Assembly (NCBI GenBank): GCA_026874595.1 | Contig: CM049313.1 | Coordinates: 77,510,659-77,574,658, forward strand | Origin: Sipunculus nudus | Lineage: Eukaryota > Annelida > Sipuncula > Golfingiida > Sipunculidae | DNA: 64,000 nucleotides | Reading direction: 5' to 3' | Shown: positions 12,455 to 24,568 of the stretch, piece after piece | Position numbering within the stretch: the stretch's first letter is position 1 | Layout of the letters: every line of letters begins with the position of its first letter | Notes under the pieces: generated by a model | What the model was told of the DNA's origin: nothing | The model's database searches: none | Seen by the model: only the letters and a program-made list of their open reading frames with translations | Translations under genes and position numbers: made by a program

Positions 12455-13063
12455 TGGAAAGATTTTATCCTCCTCTCAATAGAGTGAACCATCTTTGTAA
12501 GGTTCTGGCATCCTCTGAGGAAAGGTTTTTACCTCCTCTCTGTGGTTAACTCACCTGTAGTAAAGGTTTTAGTCTCCTCTCTGTGGAAAACTCACCCCTA
12601 GGAAAGGTCTGTACATCCTCTCTGTGGAAAACTCACCCCTAGGAAAGGCTTAGTCTCCTGTCAATAGGGTTACCATTCTGTGAGGGGTTTTAGACTCCTC
12701 TGAGTAATGTAGTAGATATCACCTATAGGAAAGGTTTTTACCTCCTCTTGGGGGTATATACTCAACCGAAGGGAAGGCTTGGCCTCCTACCAGTAGTAAA
12801 CTCACCTCTAGGAGAGGCTTTGGCCTCCTGTCAACAGGGTATACCATTCTTTGAGAGGTTTTGGCCTCCTCTCAGTGGTGTAGTAGTAACCACCTCTAGG
12901 AAAGGCTCGAGCCTCCTGTCAACAGGGTATACCATTCTGTGTGAGGTTTTAGCTTCCTCTGAGTAATGTAGTTGTAATAACCTCTCGGAATGTTTTTACC
13001 TCCTCTCGGTTGCATATACTCAATTGTAGGAAAGCTTCGGCATTCTAACAGTAGTATACTCAC
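12455..13063 (-). repeat. Intronic tandem array derived from the adjacent RING-CH exon end
   Basis: Directly downstream of the RING-CH exon lie about 15 degenerate units of roughly 40-45 bp. On the minus strand most resemble 'gagaggaggccaaagcct' followed by 'ttcctagaggtgagt', which is the last codons of the exon (E-R-R-P-K-P-F-L-E) plus its own splice donor. Some units read instead like R-R-P-K-P-L-K-E-W, closer to the MARCHF consensus at the exon junction. The plus-strand marks are repeated 'cctcct' followed by 'ctgtggtgtactc' or 'caacagggtatacc' sequences, for example at 12570, 12613, 12782, 12823, 12863, 12910 and 12999. Several units keep a good GTGAGT donor. Confidence 0.8.
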
Positions 13064-13274
13064 CTCTAGGAAAGGCTTCGGCCTCCTCTCTGTGGTGTAC
13101 TCATAGCCACATATCTCACACTTGTTGGAGCTGGAGGAGCCAAGCCATTTCTCCACACAGGTCTGGTGGACCGAGCTCATAGAACCAGCACACTGGCAGG
13201 GACTAATCAAGGATTCCACACTCTCACCTTCATGACAGATCCGACACACACTGCTGTCTGTACTCCCTGTACCA
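13064..13274 (-). CDS. MARCHF2/3-like E3 ubiquitin ligase, RING-CH exon
   Basis: This exon encodes residues 62-131. The acceptor is 'ctttgtag', and the first base completes a Ser codon begun by the upstream exon (AG|T). The donor is GAG followed by gtgagta. It carries a complete C4HC3 RING-CH (RINGv) domain: C71-x2-C74, C87-x-C89, H97-x2-C100 and C113-x2-C116, with W104 in the E2-binding position. All eight zinc ligands are present, so ligase activity is expected. Family members ubiquitinate membrane cargo such as receptors. MARCHF2 and MARCHF3 are equally good relatives by eye, so no symbol is assigned. Confidence 0.92.
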
Positions 13275-15119
13275 CTACAAAGTATATACCAGGGTATATA
13301 AAATCAACAAGCTTGTAAGTCAGACGGCCTTTTAGTTAGTTTAAGGACTTTCATCAACTTAGAAATTCTCCAGCCTTTTATACTAGTGTGGTTTATCTGT
13401 ATACTTCTGGTTTGTGTCATAATAACTTAGTGCCAGATTACCCTAGCAGGATAATCAAATACTAAATATAAGAAAGCAAGAAAAATGCTACTGGTACATG
13501 TGCACTTTTTGGACTACATCTAAGATACAGAAGCCTCTCATGACCAATTATTTGTAAAACTATATATATTTCAACTATGTGAAAGTAATATGTGTTTAGA
13601 ATTCCCACTGGGAATATATGAAAACCTGTAAAATATAAAATAAGGAAGAAAGTGGAGATGAGCTGTTGTATAAAAATATAAATATTTATTTATTAACTGA
13701 AAAAAAATACTGTAAAAAAATAGAAATGTACATCTTCAAATGAGCATTAATTCAATCTAAGGAGTATTTATTGTACTCTGTAATATATAACTGAAACCAT
13801 TTAATCATCCAATATGGGAAAAAAGGTTATGGACCTAAAACTTATACTAAAGGATATATTTGATGAACAAACAAGTGACCCATGGGTCATGACGCTCAGC
13901 TGAATGACATGTTGACAATATGTCCTTGCACAGGCAACTAATTAAGATAATGTAGGTGGCATCATTGTTCATGCATCTTAGCTTATGTTCATCAAGACCC
14001 ATAAGCACAACAAATTTGATGACAATCCAACCAGCCTTTCATGAGGAATCTGGCAATTTTTGTGTATTTTGCTTTATTTCTGGGGTGCTCAATCATACCC
14101 CAAAACTCTGAGAATATAGTTCACAGTGACCTAATTTCAGGTTTCTGGGAAGAACTTTTGAGGAACTCTCAGGATGTCGAGTATGAAGTTTCTGGGCTAA
14201 ATGGTTATGATTTGTGCCCTACTTTGGTATCAAATTTTCAATTATTCTGAGGGGCAGTTATAAGCCCCATAGCTCAGAAAATATGGGTAACAGAGACCTA
14301 ATTTCAGGTTTCCAAGGAGACTTTTCATGGACCTTCCTGGATTTAAAGTAAGAAGATTCCAGGTCCAATGGTTATGATTTGTGCCCTACTTTGGTAGCAA
14401 ATTTTTAATTATGCTGGCGGTGTTTATAAGCCCCATAGCTCAGAGAATATGGGTAACAGAGACCTAATTTCAAGTTTCCAAGGATATTTTTCACAGCCTG
14501 GATGTTAAGTTAAAAGATTCTAGGACCAATGGTTACATAAGTGCCCTATTAACAGACGACTGCATCTGTGAAGGTCTCAAAAATAAAGATAAAATGCGTT
14601 AAAATTTGAAAAAGACAAGATGGTGCCTTGAGTCTGCAGGAACTGATGAAACACTCCAAGGTGCATTTATGCATGCAAAGAATCATGCTGATCAATGCAC
14701 TAGTTGTTCAGATACTAGAGCTTTTGTATCAAAATTTTTGTTATTCTGGGGGGTACTTTCTGAGCTCTGACAATATGGATAACAGAGACCTAACTAATTC
14801 AAGGTTTCCGAGGAGACTTTTTATGGACCTCTCTGGATATAAAGTTAAAAGATTTCAGGTCCAGTGGTTACTATTTGTGCCCTGTTAATAGATGACCACA
14901 TCTTTAAAGGTCTCAAAAACAGAGAAAAAATATTGTAAGAAATTGAAAAAAATACAGGTGGCGCCACCCATCTGCAGAAACTGATGAAACACTCCATGAT
15001 CAATATCAATGCAAAGAATCACGGTGATCAATGCATTAGTTGTTCAGATACTTGAGCTTTTGTATCAAATTTTTCATTATTCTGGGTAGTACTTCAGAGC
15101 CCCATAGCTCGAAGAATAT
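13275..15119. other. MARCHF intron, 3' part: unique sequence then dispersed repeats
   Basis: 13275-13900 is AT-rich with no gene recognised. From about 13900 to 15119 there are four to five copies of the dispersed family (for example 'gggtaacagagacctaattt' near 14288 and 14454, and a perfect GGTGGCGCCACC at 14957-14968). The last copy stops at 15119 in 'ccccatagctcgaagaatat', where the 10.46-kb transposon begins. The copy resumes at 25577 with 'aaatatgggtaacagagacc'. Confidence 0.6.
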
Positions 15120-15134
15120 CAGGGTTGGTTTCAG

Positions 15135-15961
15135 AATTTTAAGTTTAGGGGGGGAATCCCCTCCCTAATTTTTTTTTTTTTTGGGGGGGGGGGGGGGGGA
15201 ACTAAATTTTTGAGGGGGACCTGATTAGTAATGATAATACTGATGGTAACCCCATGACTGCGCTCAAGAATACATTCAAACATACAGATGGCATGACGCA
15301 CACAGCAGAAAATACAGAGACAAATAAAAAGGCATTATCAGTTAATTTACTGTTTACTGGTAAATTCAGTATTTCCTGTTTATTCCATGTAAAGTGTAAC
15401 TGTTAATGGCCTTTGGGGCATTTGTAGGGCATACTTTCATGTATATCAGCTTTACAAAGAAAATCTAAACTATATCAATATATGTAAATAATAAGATTGT
15501 AATAACTGGAAAGCCTCTTGGCAGAGCAGAGTTGATTTTTAACTGTCCTACTGATTTTGGTCAAAAGTAGAAATTGTATAGTTGTTGATAGTAATAACAA
15601 ATTAACTTTCACATGTATAGAATTTCAACACCATGGTACTTTGCATGCTCAGGAGAGGTGCAAGTATCATAGTGTTAGTATACATGTGAAAGTTAGCCAA
15701 TGGCCACTTTGCAATCCTGTAAAAAATGCTAAAATCATACAAAATGTATATATCACTAATAAAAAATCTTAGATCTGTAACATGGTCCTGTCATATAGTT
15801 ATTACTTGAATAATCTACCGTTCTTTTGATATTTCCAATGAATTATTGCACTACTGAAGTCATATTTCTCATCTTCCGGCCCTTCTAGAGCGATCATTAT
15901 TATGTATTCAAGGTCTGTTCTTGAATTCTGTTACGATTGATTGTTTTTATATGATTCTGCA
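15135..15961. other. Left subterminal region of the large transposon
   Basis: It begins with a poly-T/poly-G tract (15166-15199) and continues as AT-rich sequence with small direct and inverted bits ('acatgtatag'/'atacatgtgaaagt' around 15610 and 15680). No coding region is recognised apart from the LINE that starts near 15962. It may hold subterminal transposase-binding repeats, but none is clear by eye. Confidence 0.35.
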
Positions 15962-17789
15962 TGGAGAATCCCCTTTCACAATCAGACCAATTTCAAGTAA
16001 ATCTAAGGGACCAGATGATATACATCCCTTCATTCTAAAGACCTGTTATAAAGAATTATCATACCCAATTAAAAAAATCGCCGAACTTTCCTTTAACACA
16101 GGAAAACTACCTACCCTATGGAAAAAGGCAAATGTCACACCTATCTTTAAAAGTGGTGATCCTAAACAACCAGTAAACTACAGACCCATATCACTAACAA
16201 GCTGTATATGTAAAATAATAGAGAAAATTATATTTGCCAGAATGCTTAACTTCTTTAAAGAAAACAGAATTATATCAGCATACCAATCAGGATTTTTACC
16301 TAGAGACTCTGCAGTGTATCAATTAACAGACTTGTACAATACTATCACCTATAATTTAGACAATGGAAAAGAAGGAATAGGAATCTTTCTAGATATAAGT
16401 AAGGCTTTTGATAAAGTCTGGACAGATGGCCTTCTCAGTAAGCTACTCTCAGCAGGAATAACAGGTAAACTGCACAGATGGTTATACAACTATTTAACAA
16501 ATAGACAACAACGAGTAATTATAGAAAATGCTCCCTCGGAATGGAAATTCCTACAGCAGGGGTACCACAAGGATCGATCCTAGGACCCCTACTCTTCTTA
16601 GTCTTTATCGACGACATAGGAGAAAAACTCACAAGTAATATTCGTCTCTTTGCGGACGATACAATGTTATACCTAGCCATAGAAAATCCCATCCGAGCAG
16701 CCCAGATACTAAATGCTGACCTTGAAAAGATTTACCAGTGGTCAAGGAAGTGGCTAGTCACTTTTAATGCAGGAAAAACTGAATCGGTACTCTTTTCAAG
16801 GAAAAAAGCACCTGTAAACCTCCCTGACTTATACCTAAATAAAACAAAAATAACTAGACTCAAAATGCACAAACATTTAGGAATAATCCTTAGCCATAAT
16901 TGCAAATGGCAAGAACACATAAACTACATTGCAGCTAAAGCAATGAACAAACTTCTAATCTTAAGCAAGTTAAAATATCTCCTAGATAGAACAACCTTAC
17001 AAAATATATATTTCTCATATATCAGACCCCTATTAGAATATGGAAACATCTTATGGAGCAACTGTACCAAGGAACAAGACCAGACACTTGAAAAAATACA
17101 ATTGATAGCTGCAAGAATTGTAACGGGAGGGGTAAAAGGAACATCACATGAACTCATATCTTGAATCAGGATGGGAAACTCTCAAAAAGAGAAGAGAAAA
17201 CAAACAAATCCTCCTTGTACATAAACTGATTAACAATGAAAGTCCGCAGTATCTACGCATTCTTCTTCCACCTCCACATAGTAACATATACGAAACCAGA
17301 TTTGTAATACACAACCTTACTCCAATACAAGCAAGAACTGATTTATATTTCAATTCTTTTCTCCCAAAATCAATCAGATTATGGAACCAAATGGATCTTG
17401 ATAAGAAAGCTTGCTTGACAAGTGGCTCATTAAACTACCAATTGAAAAAATCAGCTCTAAGAACTAAAACACCTACGTACTACAACTCGGGAACCAGAAA
17501 ATCACAAATAATCCATGCACGCATGAGAATGAAATGTAGTGATCTAAATTATCATATGTACACAAGACATATTAGCCACACCAAAAAATGTCAATGTGGC
17601 CACCCATCAGAAGATCCCAACCACTACCTACTGCAATGCCACCTCTATAACTCCACTAGAAAAACATACTTACCTAGGGATACCCCATTAAAAGTTCTAC
17701 TTTTTGGTGACCCAAAAATAGATGACAAATCAAACAAGGAAATATTCGAATCGGTAGCAAACTTTATTGAAAACTCAAACAGATTCTAA
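15962..17789 (+). pseudogene. LINE reverse transcriptase ORF2 remnant with two frameshifts
   Basis: Three overlapping frames together give one RT protein. Frame 1 (to about 16545) has SKGPDDIHP, NYRPISLTS and the motif-A block GIFLDISKAFDKVW. Frame 2 (about 16541-17160) has GVPQGSILGPLLFL and the catalytic FADDT (16649-16663), then the HLGIIL motif. Frame 3 (about 17148-17789) has the C-terminal region with a CxC...H...C cluster (CQCGHPSEDPNHYLLQC). The breaks lie near 16545 and 17155, each consistent with a single-base indel. The reading frame is otherwise open, so decay is recent. It cannot make a full protein as it stands. Confidence 0.85.
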
Positions 17790-18135
17790 CATAAAATAAT
17801 TATACAATTTTGACAAACTCATCCTACACCCACCAAAACTCTTTCTCTCCTCTCAACTGGCACCTTACACTTTCCAAATCACAACTAAAAACATAGTCAT
17901 TATGCTATCCACATCTTCCATGATACCTCAGTCACCAATATGTTAACATCACCCCCCCCCCCCCCCCCGCCATGCATCAGAAAATTACCACTTTAGAATT
18001 CAGGAGCGAGCTTCATAAGCTTTAAGTAGCTTGCGCTCAATCTATTAATACAAGTTTATATTTATATATGTGCTTAGGTAGAATACCACGTGAATGTACT
18101 TACTATGTATTGTGTCAATAAATCATTCAAACAAA
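15962..18135 (+). mobile_element. 5'-truncated non-LTR retrotransposon (Jockey/CR1-like LINE)
   Basis: The element covers the reverse-transcriptase domain to its 3' end. No endonuclease domain is present, so it is 5'-truncated within the RT fingers. The coding part runs to 17789. The 3' tail carries a polyadenylation signal AATAAA at 18118-18123, followed by 'tcattcaaacaaacc', typical of a short A-rich LINE tail. A poly-C run sits at 17951-17968. It is inserted within the larger hAT-like transposon, next to its transposase remnant. Assignment to the Jockey/CR1 group is by motif appearance only. Confidence 0.8.
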
Positions 18136-18139
18136 CCAA

Positions 18140-19200
18140 TTTCTGCACGTAACAAAAGAATTGGGGATGGTCTGTGAGTGATGAGCTTTGATTAGTTTCC
18201 ACAAAACAGATGTTTTGTTTGTGGAATACCTCTCTCAGGATGACCTCTTTCAACAGAGTCCACTCCCTTAAACATTCAGTTTTCAGTACCTTAGGACTGC
18301 TAGAAATGCCCGACTGGTGCACTGTGAAGTTAGTGCACCAATTTCTTCCTCCCATTTTCTGACAATACACTCAAAGACCTTAAACCTAAGACTTCAAAGG
18401 CTGTGGCCACTGTTACAGTTTAACTTGGAAATCTCCTGTCAAGTTCGGCTTTCAAAGAATCAATAAAGTCCTTCTTTATGTCACTGATTTGTTTTTTGCT
18501 TCTTTGTAATTTTTCAATTTCTCTGCAAAAAAACTACATACATTTTCAAATATAACTTCAGATGTGCATGTAACATCACTAAGAGTCAAGTTAACAATGA
18601 AGTGGGTTTCTGGATCAAAATTTTGACCCATAAAATGTGTGTACATAACAAATTTTTTGTGACAGTAATGTCTGTACTCTCATCCATCAGCAGGGTGAAA
18701 AAGTAACTGTTCCTCATCCATTAAACAAGTCCTCTTGCATCTGCCATGGAACGCTGGAATTCCTCTGCTGTTTTTCTAGACTGGTAGGTTGCATGGTCTT
18801 AAACATTCAATACAGAAGTGTCACATCCCTGAAGTTTCATCAAGTTCATCAAAGATGTGTACTTGTTTGTAGTTATTTGTTCTTTAGCTAACCAGTAGGC
18901 ATTTCTCATAGCCTTACATACAGAAACATGTTTCTTCTCCATTACAGTGTTTGCCACAGCAAACTCATTCTTCAACAATAAAGCTTTCACAGCAGACTGA
19001 TGTTCACTACTGGCAGCATGTCAGCTCAGTGTTGAAGTCCTAAAGTTTGTACATCCATCAAAAGAAGTAAATGGGTTGATTTGTTTGCTTTTAAGACATA
19101 TATGGCACTATATTCCATCCTTAGCGCTTGTTCTCAGCCATGTATATTGCTGTAGCCAATAACTGAAATTTATGGTGCTTCTGCATTTTAGCTGGTTTAG
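18140..19200 (-). pseudogene. hAT-type transposase remnant (KIAA1586/ZNF862-like)
   Basis: On the minus strand conserved blocks appear in order, in shifting frames. First, near 19170-19110, is a WLQQYTWLRTSAKDG block. A TTF/BED-like zinc-finger region follows (CHICLKSK, NPFTSFDGCTNFRTSTL, then H..SSEH) at about 19100-18990. Next come RNAYWLAKEQITTNKYTSL (about 18900) and FFTLLMDESTDITVT (about 18690), the start of the RNaseH-like core. A C-terminal LREWTLLKEVI block lies near 18270. In-frame stops and frameshifts separate the blocks and the catalytic core is shortened, so it is dead. The family resemblance is from recognition of the pattern; a profile search would settle it. Confidence 0.75.
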
Positions 19201-20790
19201 TACCACTAGTGCTGTGTGTTTTTTCACCAACAATGGTAGGATTGGTGGCATTAGTGGCACCAGTATTGACAGGAGTGCTGGAACCAGTCGTGGCACAGGT
19301 TGTGGCAGTAATGGTGGCATCAGTAGTGGCAGGAGTTGTGGAACCAGTCGTGGCACCAGCAGTGACAGAAGCACTGGAACCAGTCGTGGCACAGGTTGTG
19401 GCAGTAATGGTGGCATCAGTAGTGGCAGGAGTTGTGGAACCAGTCGTGGCACCAGCAGTGACAGAAGCGCTGGAACCAGTTTTGGCACAGGTTGTGGCAG
19501 TAATGGTGGCATCAGTAGTGGCAGGAGTTGTGGAACCAGTCGTGGCACCAGCAGTGACAGAAGCGCTTGAACCAGTTGTGGCACAGGTTGTGGCAGTAAT
19601 GGTGGCATCAGTAGTGGCAGGAGTTGTGGAACCAGTCGTGGCACCAGCAGTGACAGAAGCGCTGGAACCAGTTTTGGCACAGGTTGTGGCAGTAATGGTG
19701 GCATCAGTAGTGGCATCAGTAGTGGCAGGAGTTGTGGAACCAGTCGTGGCACCAGCAGTGACTGAAGCGCTGGAACCAGTCGTGGCACAGGTTGTGGCAG
19801 TAATGGTGGCATCAGTAGTGGCAGGAGTTGTGGAACCAGTCGTGGCACCAGCAGTGACAGAAGCGCTGGAACCAGTCGTGGCACAGGTTGTGGCAGTAAA
19901 GGTGGCATCAGTAGTTGCAGGAGTTGTGGAACCAGTCGTGGCACCAGTAGTGACAGAAGCGCTGGAACCAGTTTTGGCACAGGTTGTGGCAGTAATGGTG
20001 GCATCAGTAGTGGCAGGAGTTGTGGAACCAGTCGTGGCACCAGCAGTGACAGAAGCGCTGGAACCAGTCGTGGCACAGGTTGTGGCAGTAATGGTGGCAT
20101 CAGTAGTGGCAGGAGTTGTGGAACCAGTCGTGGCACCAGCAGTGACAGAAGCGCTGGAACCAGTTTTGGCACAGGTTGTGGCAGTAATGGTGGCATCAGT
20201 AGTGGCAGGAGTTGTGGAACCAGTCGTGGCACCAGCAGTGACAGAAGCACTGGAACCAGTCGTGGCACAGGTTGTGGCAGTAATGGTGGCATCAGTAGTG
20301 GCAGGAGTTGTGGAACCAGTCGTGGCACCAGCAGTGACAGAAGCGCTGGAACCAGTCGTGGCACAGGTTGTGGCAGTAATGGTGGCATCAGTAGTGGCAG
20401 GAGTTGTGGAACCAGTCGTGGCACCAGCAGTGACAGAAGCGCTAGAACCAGTCGTGGCACAGGTTGTGGCAGTAATGGTGGCATCAGTGGTGGCAGGAGT
20501 TGTGGAACCAGTCGTGGCACCAGCAGTGACAGAAGCACTGGAACCAGTCGTGGCACAGGTTGTGGCAGTAATGGTGGCATCAGTAGTGGCAGGAGTTGTG
20601 GAACCAGTCGTGGCACCAGTAGTGACAGAAGCGCTGGAACCAGTCGTGGCACAGGTTGTGGCAGATACGATGGCACCATCAGTGGCAGGAGTTGTGGTAC
20701 TGTTGGTGGTATGAGTGGTCACGGTGGCAGAAGACTCAGTGGTAGCAGCTTCAGAGATACTTTGACCGGTTACATCATCATCACCTGAAA
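19200..20790 (-). CDS. Thr/Ser-rich tandem-repeat exon (mucin-like), probable N-terminal part of the transposase gene
   Basis: This is a single minus-strand open frame with no stop across 14 units of 96 bp (32 residues each). The unit begins TTGSSASVTAGATTG and ends in ATTCA, with one Cys per unit. A plausible acceptor (ttgatttcag) precedes GDDDVTGQSISEA at 20790. After the array the frame reads HSTSGTKPAKMQKHHKFQ and then slips into the transposase zinc-finger block near 19150. It is rich in potential O-glycosylation sites, but no signal peptide is seen in the exon. The other two minus-strand frames and one plus-strand frame are also open, because the unit lacks stops, so coding use is inferred. 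It may be a minisatellite only. Confidence 0.45.
19305..20660. repeat. 96-bp tandem repeat array, 14 copies
   Basis: The period was measured from successive 'ggaacc' marks (19376 and 19472) and from 'cagtaatggtggcatcag' recurring every 96 bp from 19306 to 20566. One unit near 19700 carries an extra 12 bp ('gtggcatcagta' doubled), which keeps the reading frame. Units are almost identical. A CG/TT variant in 'ccagtcgtggcacag' versus 'ccagttttggcacag' (Thr versus Lys in the minus frame) marks units near 19478, 19670, 19971 and 20162, hinting at amplification in blocks larger than one unit. Confidence 0.95.
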
Positions 20791-20890
20791 TCAACAGACT
20801 CTTTTTATATTTGTCATTTTCAATAGAATGTTTTCTGGTAATTATTTTAATACAGAGTTTTATAATTATGTGAATAAAATAAACTTTCAC

Positions 20891-22505
20891 AAAATTGTGT
20901 TACCTAAATAAAAGACTAAATTCTTAATGACTATAATGTTTAATATCAATATATGCTTTACTTTTGAGCTGTAAATAATCATTTAATTAGTAAATAGAAC
21001 TATTCTGAAAAACAAAATGGGCATTTGTCTCTGGATCTAATCACTGAAAAACCTAATAAGAAAATAAATGAGCAAACAATGAACTAACGATTTCACATTT
21101 TTTTACATAAAAATCAATTATCAAAATATATAAAACTTGGAGAGGATAATATTACATCTCTAAGGGAAAATGGTCTTTCACAGGATTTCTTCAGAACATT
21201 AGTAAATCATTATAAGATATTCAAAATAATACCATATTCATCATTCAATGTCCATGGGCATGAATAAGAAGTTTTCACTTTGACTTATCATTAACAATTT
21301 GAAAAACGCAAAAAAAAATATAAATATATGAATTTGATAACAAGCTGAATAATGACATCATATGGAAAATGGTTTCACATGAAAAATAATCAGGCGAACC
21401 AATACATTTATTTTTTTTATATTAAAAATAAATTAAAATAAAACTATATTCAATAACTTTGTCTGTGACTCCTTTGAGCAAAACATATTAAATTACAAAA
21501 AAATACTTTTCCAATTTCACTGACACCTTACATCCTTTGGTCTGAATCATGCGCAAGTATACAATTAAAACAGTTCATAAAAAAGTACTTTCAATAGACC
21601 ATTTCAGCATCTCGGGACTCGCAATGCATGCTAGTCAGGGTCAAAGGTCACCATTACCAAAACACGTTCCTTGACCAGACATGTGCAAGGCAGAAATGGC
21701 GGAACGTCACGTTCCAAGCCTTTCTATATATCTATAAATATTTTCAGTGGACGCCTCTCATAGAAAATGGCACCCTTTATAAGTGTTACACATTGCTCCT
21801 AGGCAGGTTAGAGCTTTTATGCTGGCTTTTTAAACAAAATGTAACAAATACGGGCACTTGTGCAGTCGCTCACTCCATGTGACTCACAGAATCACACTGG
21901 TGAAATATTCAAGTGGACACGTGCTGGTGCTTCACATTTAACTTATTTATATGTAGAAATGTCCTTGGCAACACTTTGATATAAAGGTTAGTAACCATTT
22001 ATTAATCATGAGTATTTAGATTAGATCAACTTTTTTTCTCTCGAAATGCATCTTTATAACTATCTCAAATTTAATTTTCCTGATTCCTGTGTTATTAACA
22101 GTTTATTACAATACTGTTATGTTGAACGCCAGTGTTTCAAGACATAATTCCCTTTAGTCCAGATAATCCTTTAATATTTTTATATTTCCTAATAATAATC
22201 CACACTAATCACTGAGGAAATAATTAATACTGATAACTCTTTGACCCTGTCATGGACAAAACGGAAATGTTTCACTTAATGTTTCACGCAAATGTTCACA
22301 GTTCAGCATGCAAAACTGCTGGACAAGATTATTGTTATTTCAAAATTACAAAAAAGTCTTTATCTCTTGGGTAATGGGATGGTAAATATAAATTATAATA
22401 TAGCTTTTGGGGAACATATCAAGACATTAAAAATATAGTATAATGCAAAACTTGTAAACATAACTGTTTACCCTGTTATTTGTCACTGTTATGGTTAATG
22501 CGTAA
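20891..22505. other. Transposon interior, no gene recognised
   Basis: The sequence is AT-rich. The only structured item is at 21590-21700, where the line from 'gaccatttcagcat' to 'ggtcaccattaccaaaac' recurs in inverted orientation at about 24895-24970. Short open frames lack codon or domain support. Confidence 0.4.
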
Positions 22506-23160
22506 TACATTATTAAGATAAGATAAGATAAGATAACATTTATTAGCCTTCAGTTCCAGGAATTTGTCGTTGACTTGCAATTCATTACATAAAAATAAAT
22601 AAGTAAATAGATAGATAAATACATAAAAAAATACACAAAATTACATAAAAATCACACATAACATATTGACTATGCATGTAAAATTAAGCATGTAAAAATG
22701 ATAGAACAGATAATTCTGCAGGTAAAACACATAATTCAAAACATTAAATATCTAAAAGGGTTGTGAGTTAATAAGTTTAATACTGTATGGTACGAGAGAT
22801 TGTTTAAAACAAGTTGTTCTGCAGAATATTGTATCTAGGCGTTTACCTGAAGGTAAAAAACAGAAATCTGTAGGGGATGTGTTGGGTCACATGACCTTTG
22901 ATATGAAGGCCATTGTTTTGGTTTCACAGATTTCCTGGTGTGTGGCAAAAGAAGTACCAGTTATTCTACAACTTCTCTTCCTGGTTTTATTTAACTGTTC
23001 TTTAACTTATCAGATATATTTGTATTAGCCTTCTGTTGAAGATGTTTATGGCTTTCATGATCGTGGATAAATATTTAAGTGTCAAAGAACTTGAGAAAAT
23101 ATGATTATTAGAGAGTTTTGTATGGTAGTTTTTCATGGATTTGCCAATGTCATCTCTTAA
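22506..23160 (-). mobile_element. LINE 3'-end remnant with (TTATC)n tail
   Basis: Read on the minus strand, the segment ends in AATAAATG followed by TTATCTTATCTTATCTTA. This is a pentamer-repeat tail (plus-strand AAGAT repeats at 22506-22535), as in several CR1/L2-like LINEs. Just inside, near 22870-22760, a minus-strand frame reads LPSGKRLDTIFCRTTCFKQS then LVPYSIKLIN. That resembles the C-terminal end of a non-LTR ORF2. The 5' part is missing and the frame is broken. The upstream limit is approximate. Confidence 0.5.
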
Positions 23161-24217
23161 CAGGTTCAGAAATATAATATTTCTATATATTTTATGCTAC
23201 TGGCGTATATATATATATATATTACTGGATTTCACAAATAAAGCAGACCATTTTCAGTAAATAAACATTTTACTTAAACATGACATGTCATTTGAAGGAT
23301 TTAAACATGACTAAAATGCAGTGGGATAAAAGCAAATATATATACTATATGGAAGTCCTTTTATAGCATGCACCTTTTTCAGCTTACATTTTCCTTTTTT
23401 TTATAGTTTTTATGGAGTTTTAACACTAAAAATTTTTTTGAGAATCCTCAAGATACAACATTATACAAGTGTATAATACGTATGCTAAAAATAATATACT
23501 TTTACTATAAAATCAATAAATTTTACTTCATACAAGTGCTTTGGACCAGCTGCTGTTAGACAAGGGCACAATACACTGAATATCAAAGGGGCAGACCATA
23601 TATGCATGTGTGTACCTTTCATGTACCAAATACCTTTCATCAATCAATCAACAATTCATGCTTATTTGGTGTTTTATGCAGGGAGATTTTGGAGTGAAAT
23701 GCCTCCACTTCATTTTTTTTTGGAAAAATGTAATATATTAGGTCTGTATGAAGCATGTAAGGGCAGTTATTTAGAGGATGTTGCAATGAAGCTTTTTTCT
23801 CACCCCCCCCCCCCCCTTCCCCATTGGTATCAAGGGTCAATATTTCATCAAATGTCTTGCATAATCAGACAGACAGGCACAGTGGCCTCCTGTTTCTGGC
23901 TTTTCAACAACTGTACATCTGTTTTGTAATATTTAATGTTTTTAGGTGAGATACTTTTAATGTTGCAAGTGACAGATATTTGTTTTTGTTAAATCTCAAC
24001 TATTACCATTTAACTTAGTTGTTAATGCTGAGTGTGATAGTTTTATTAATCATAAGGAGGAGCAAAATGGCAGTGTCCCCACATTTAAGAAATAAAATAA
24101 AACATAAATAAAAGATGGGTAATACATATTGATAACTTATATCTATTGATAACTAATATATTATAGCGAGTAAAAAATTGTCAATAAGTACATTTAACAA
24201 GAATATAAGGTAACTGC

Positions 24218-24265
<48 letters not shown>

Positions 24266-24522
24266 TATTTATATATATATATATATGCATATATGTATGT
24301 TATATGTTTCTTTTCTATGTTACGAAAGAGAGGCAGGCTCAAAGTATTACTTATACTAATAGTAATGCTGTTATACTACTAAATTGATATTAACTATTAA
24401 ACTAAACGTAGCCACACAACTTATTTGGACAGAAATCCCTGCTGTTAAAATTGTCATTAATTCACACATTTGTAACAATGTACCGCTATCAGTAAAATTT
24501 TCGCCAGTAATTCGTTATGATT

Positions 24523-24568
<46 letters not shown>

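Noticed and set aside
19209..20714. Long plus-strand frame and the alternative minus-strand frame (Pro/Leu/Val-rich) across the 96-bp array
   Set aside because: All are by-products of a stop-free repeat unit. Only the Thr/Ser minus frame connects to a plausible acceptor and to KPAKMQKHHKFQ before the transposase block.
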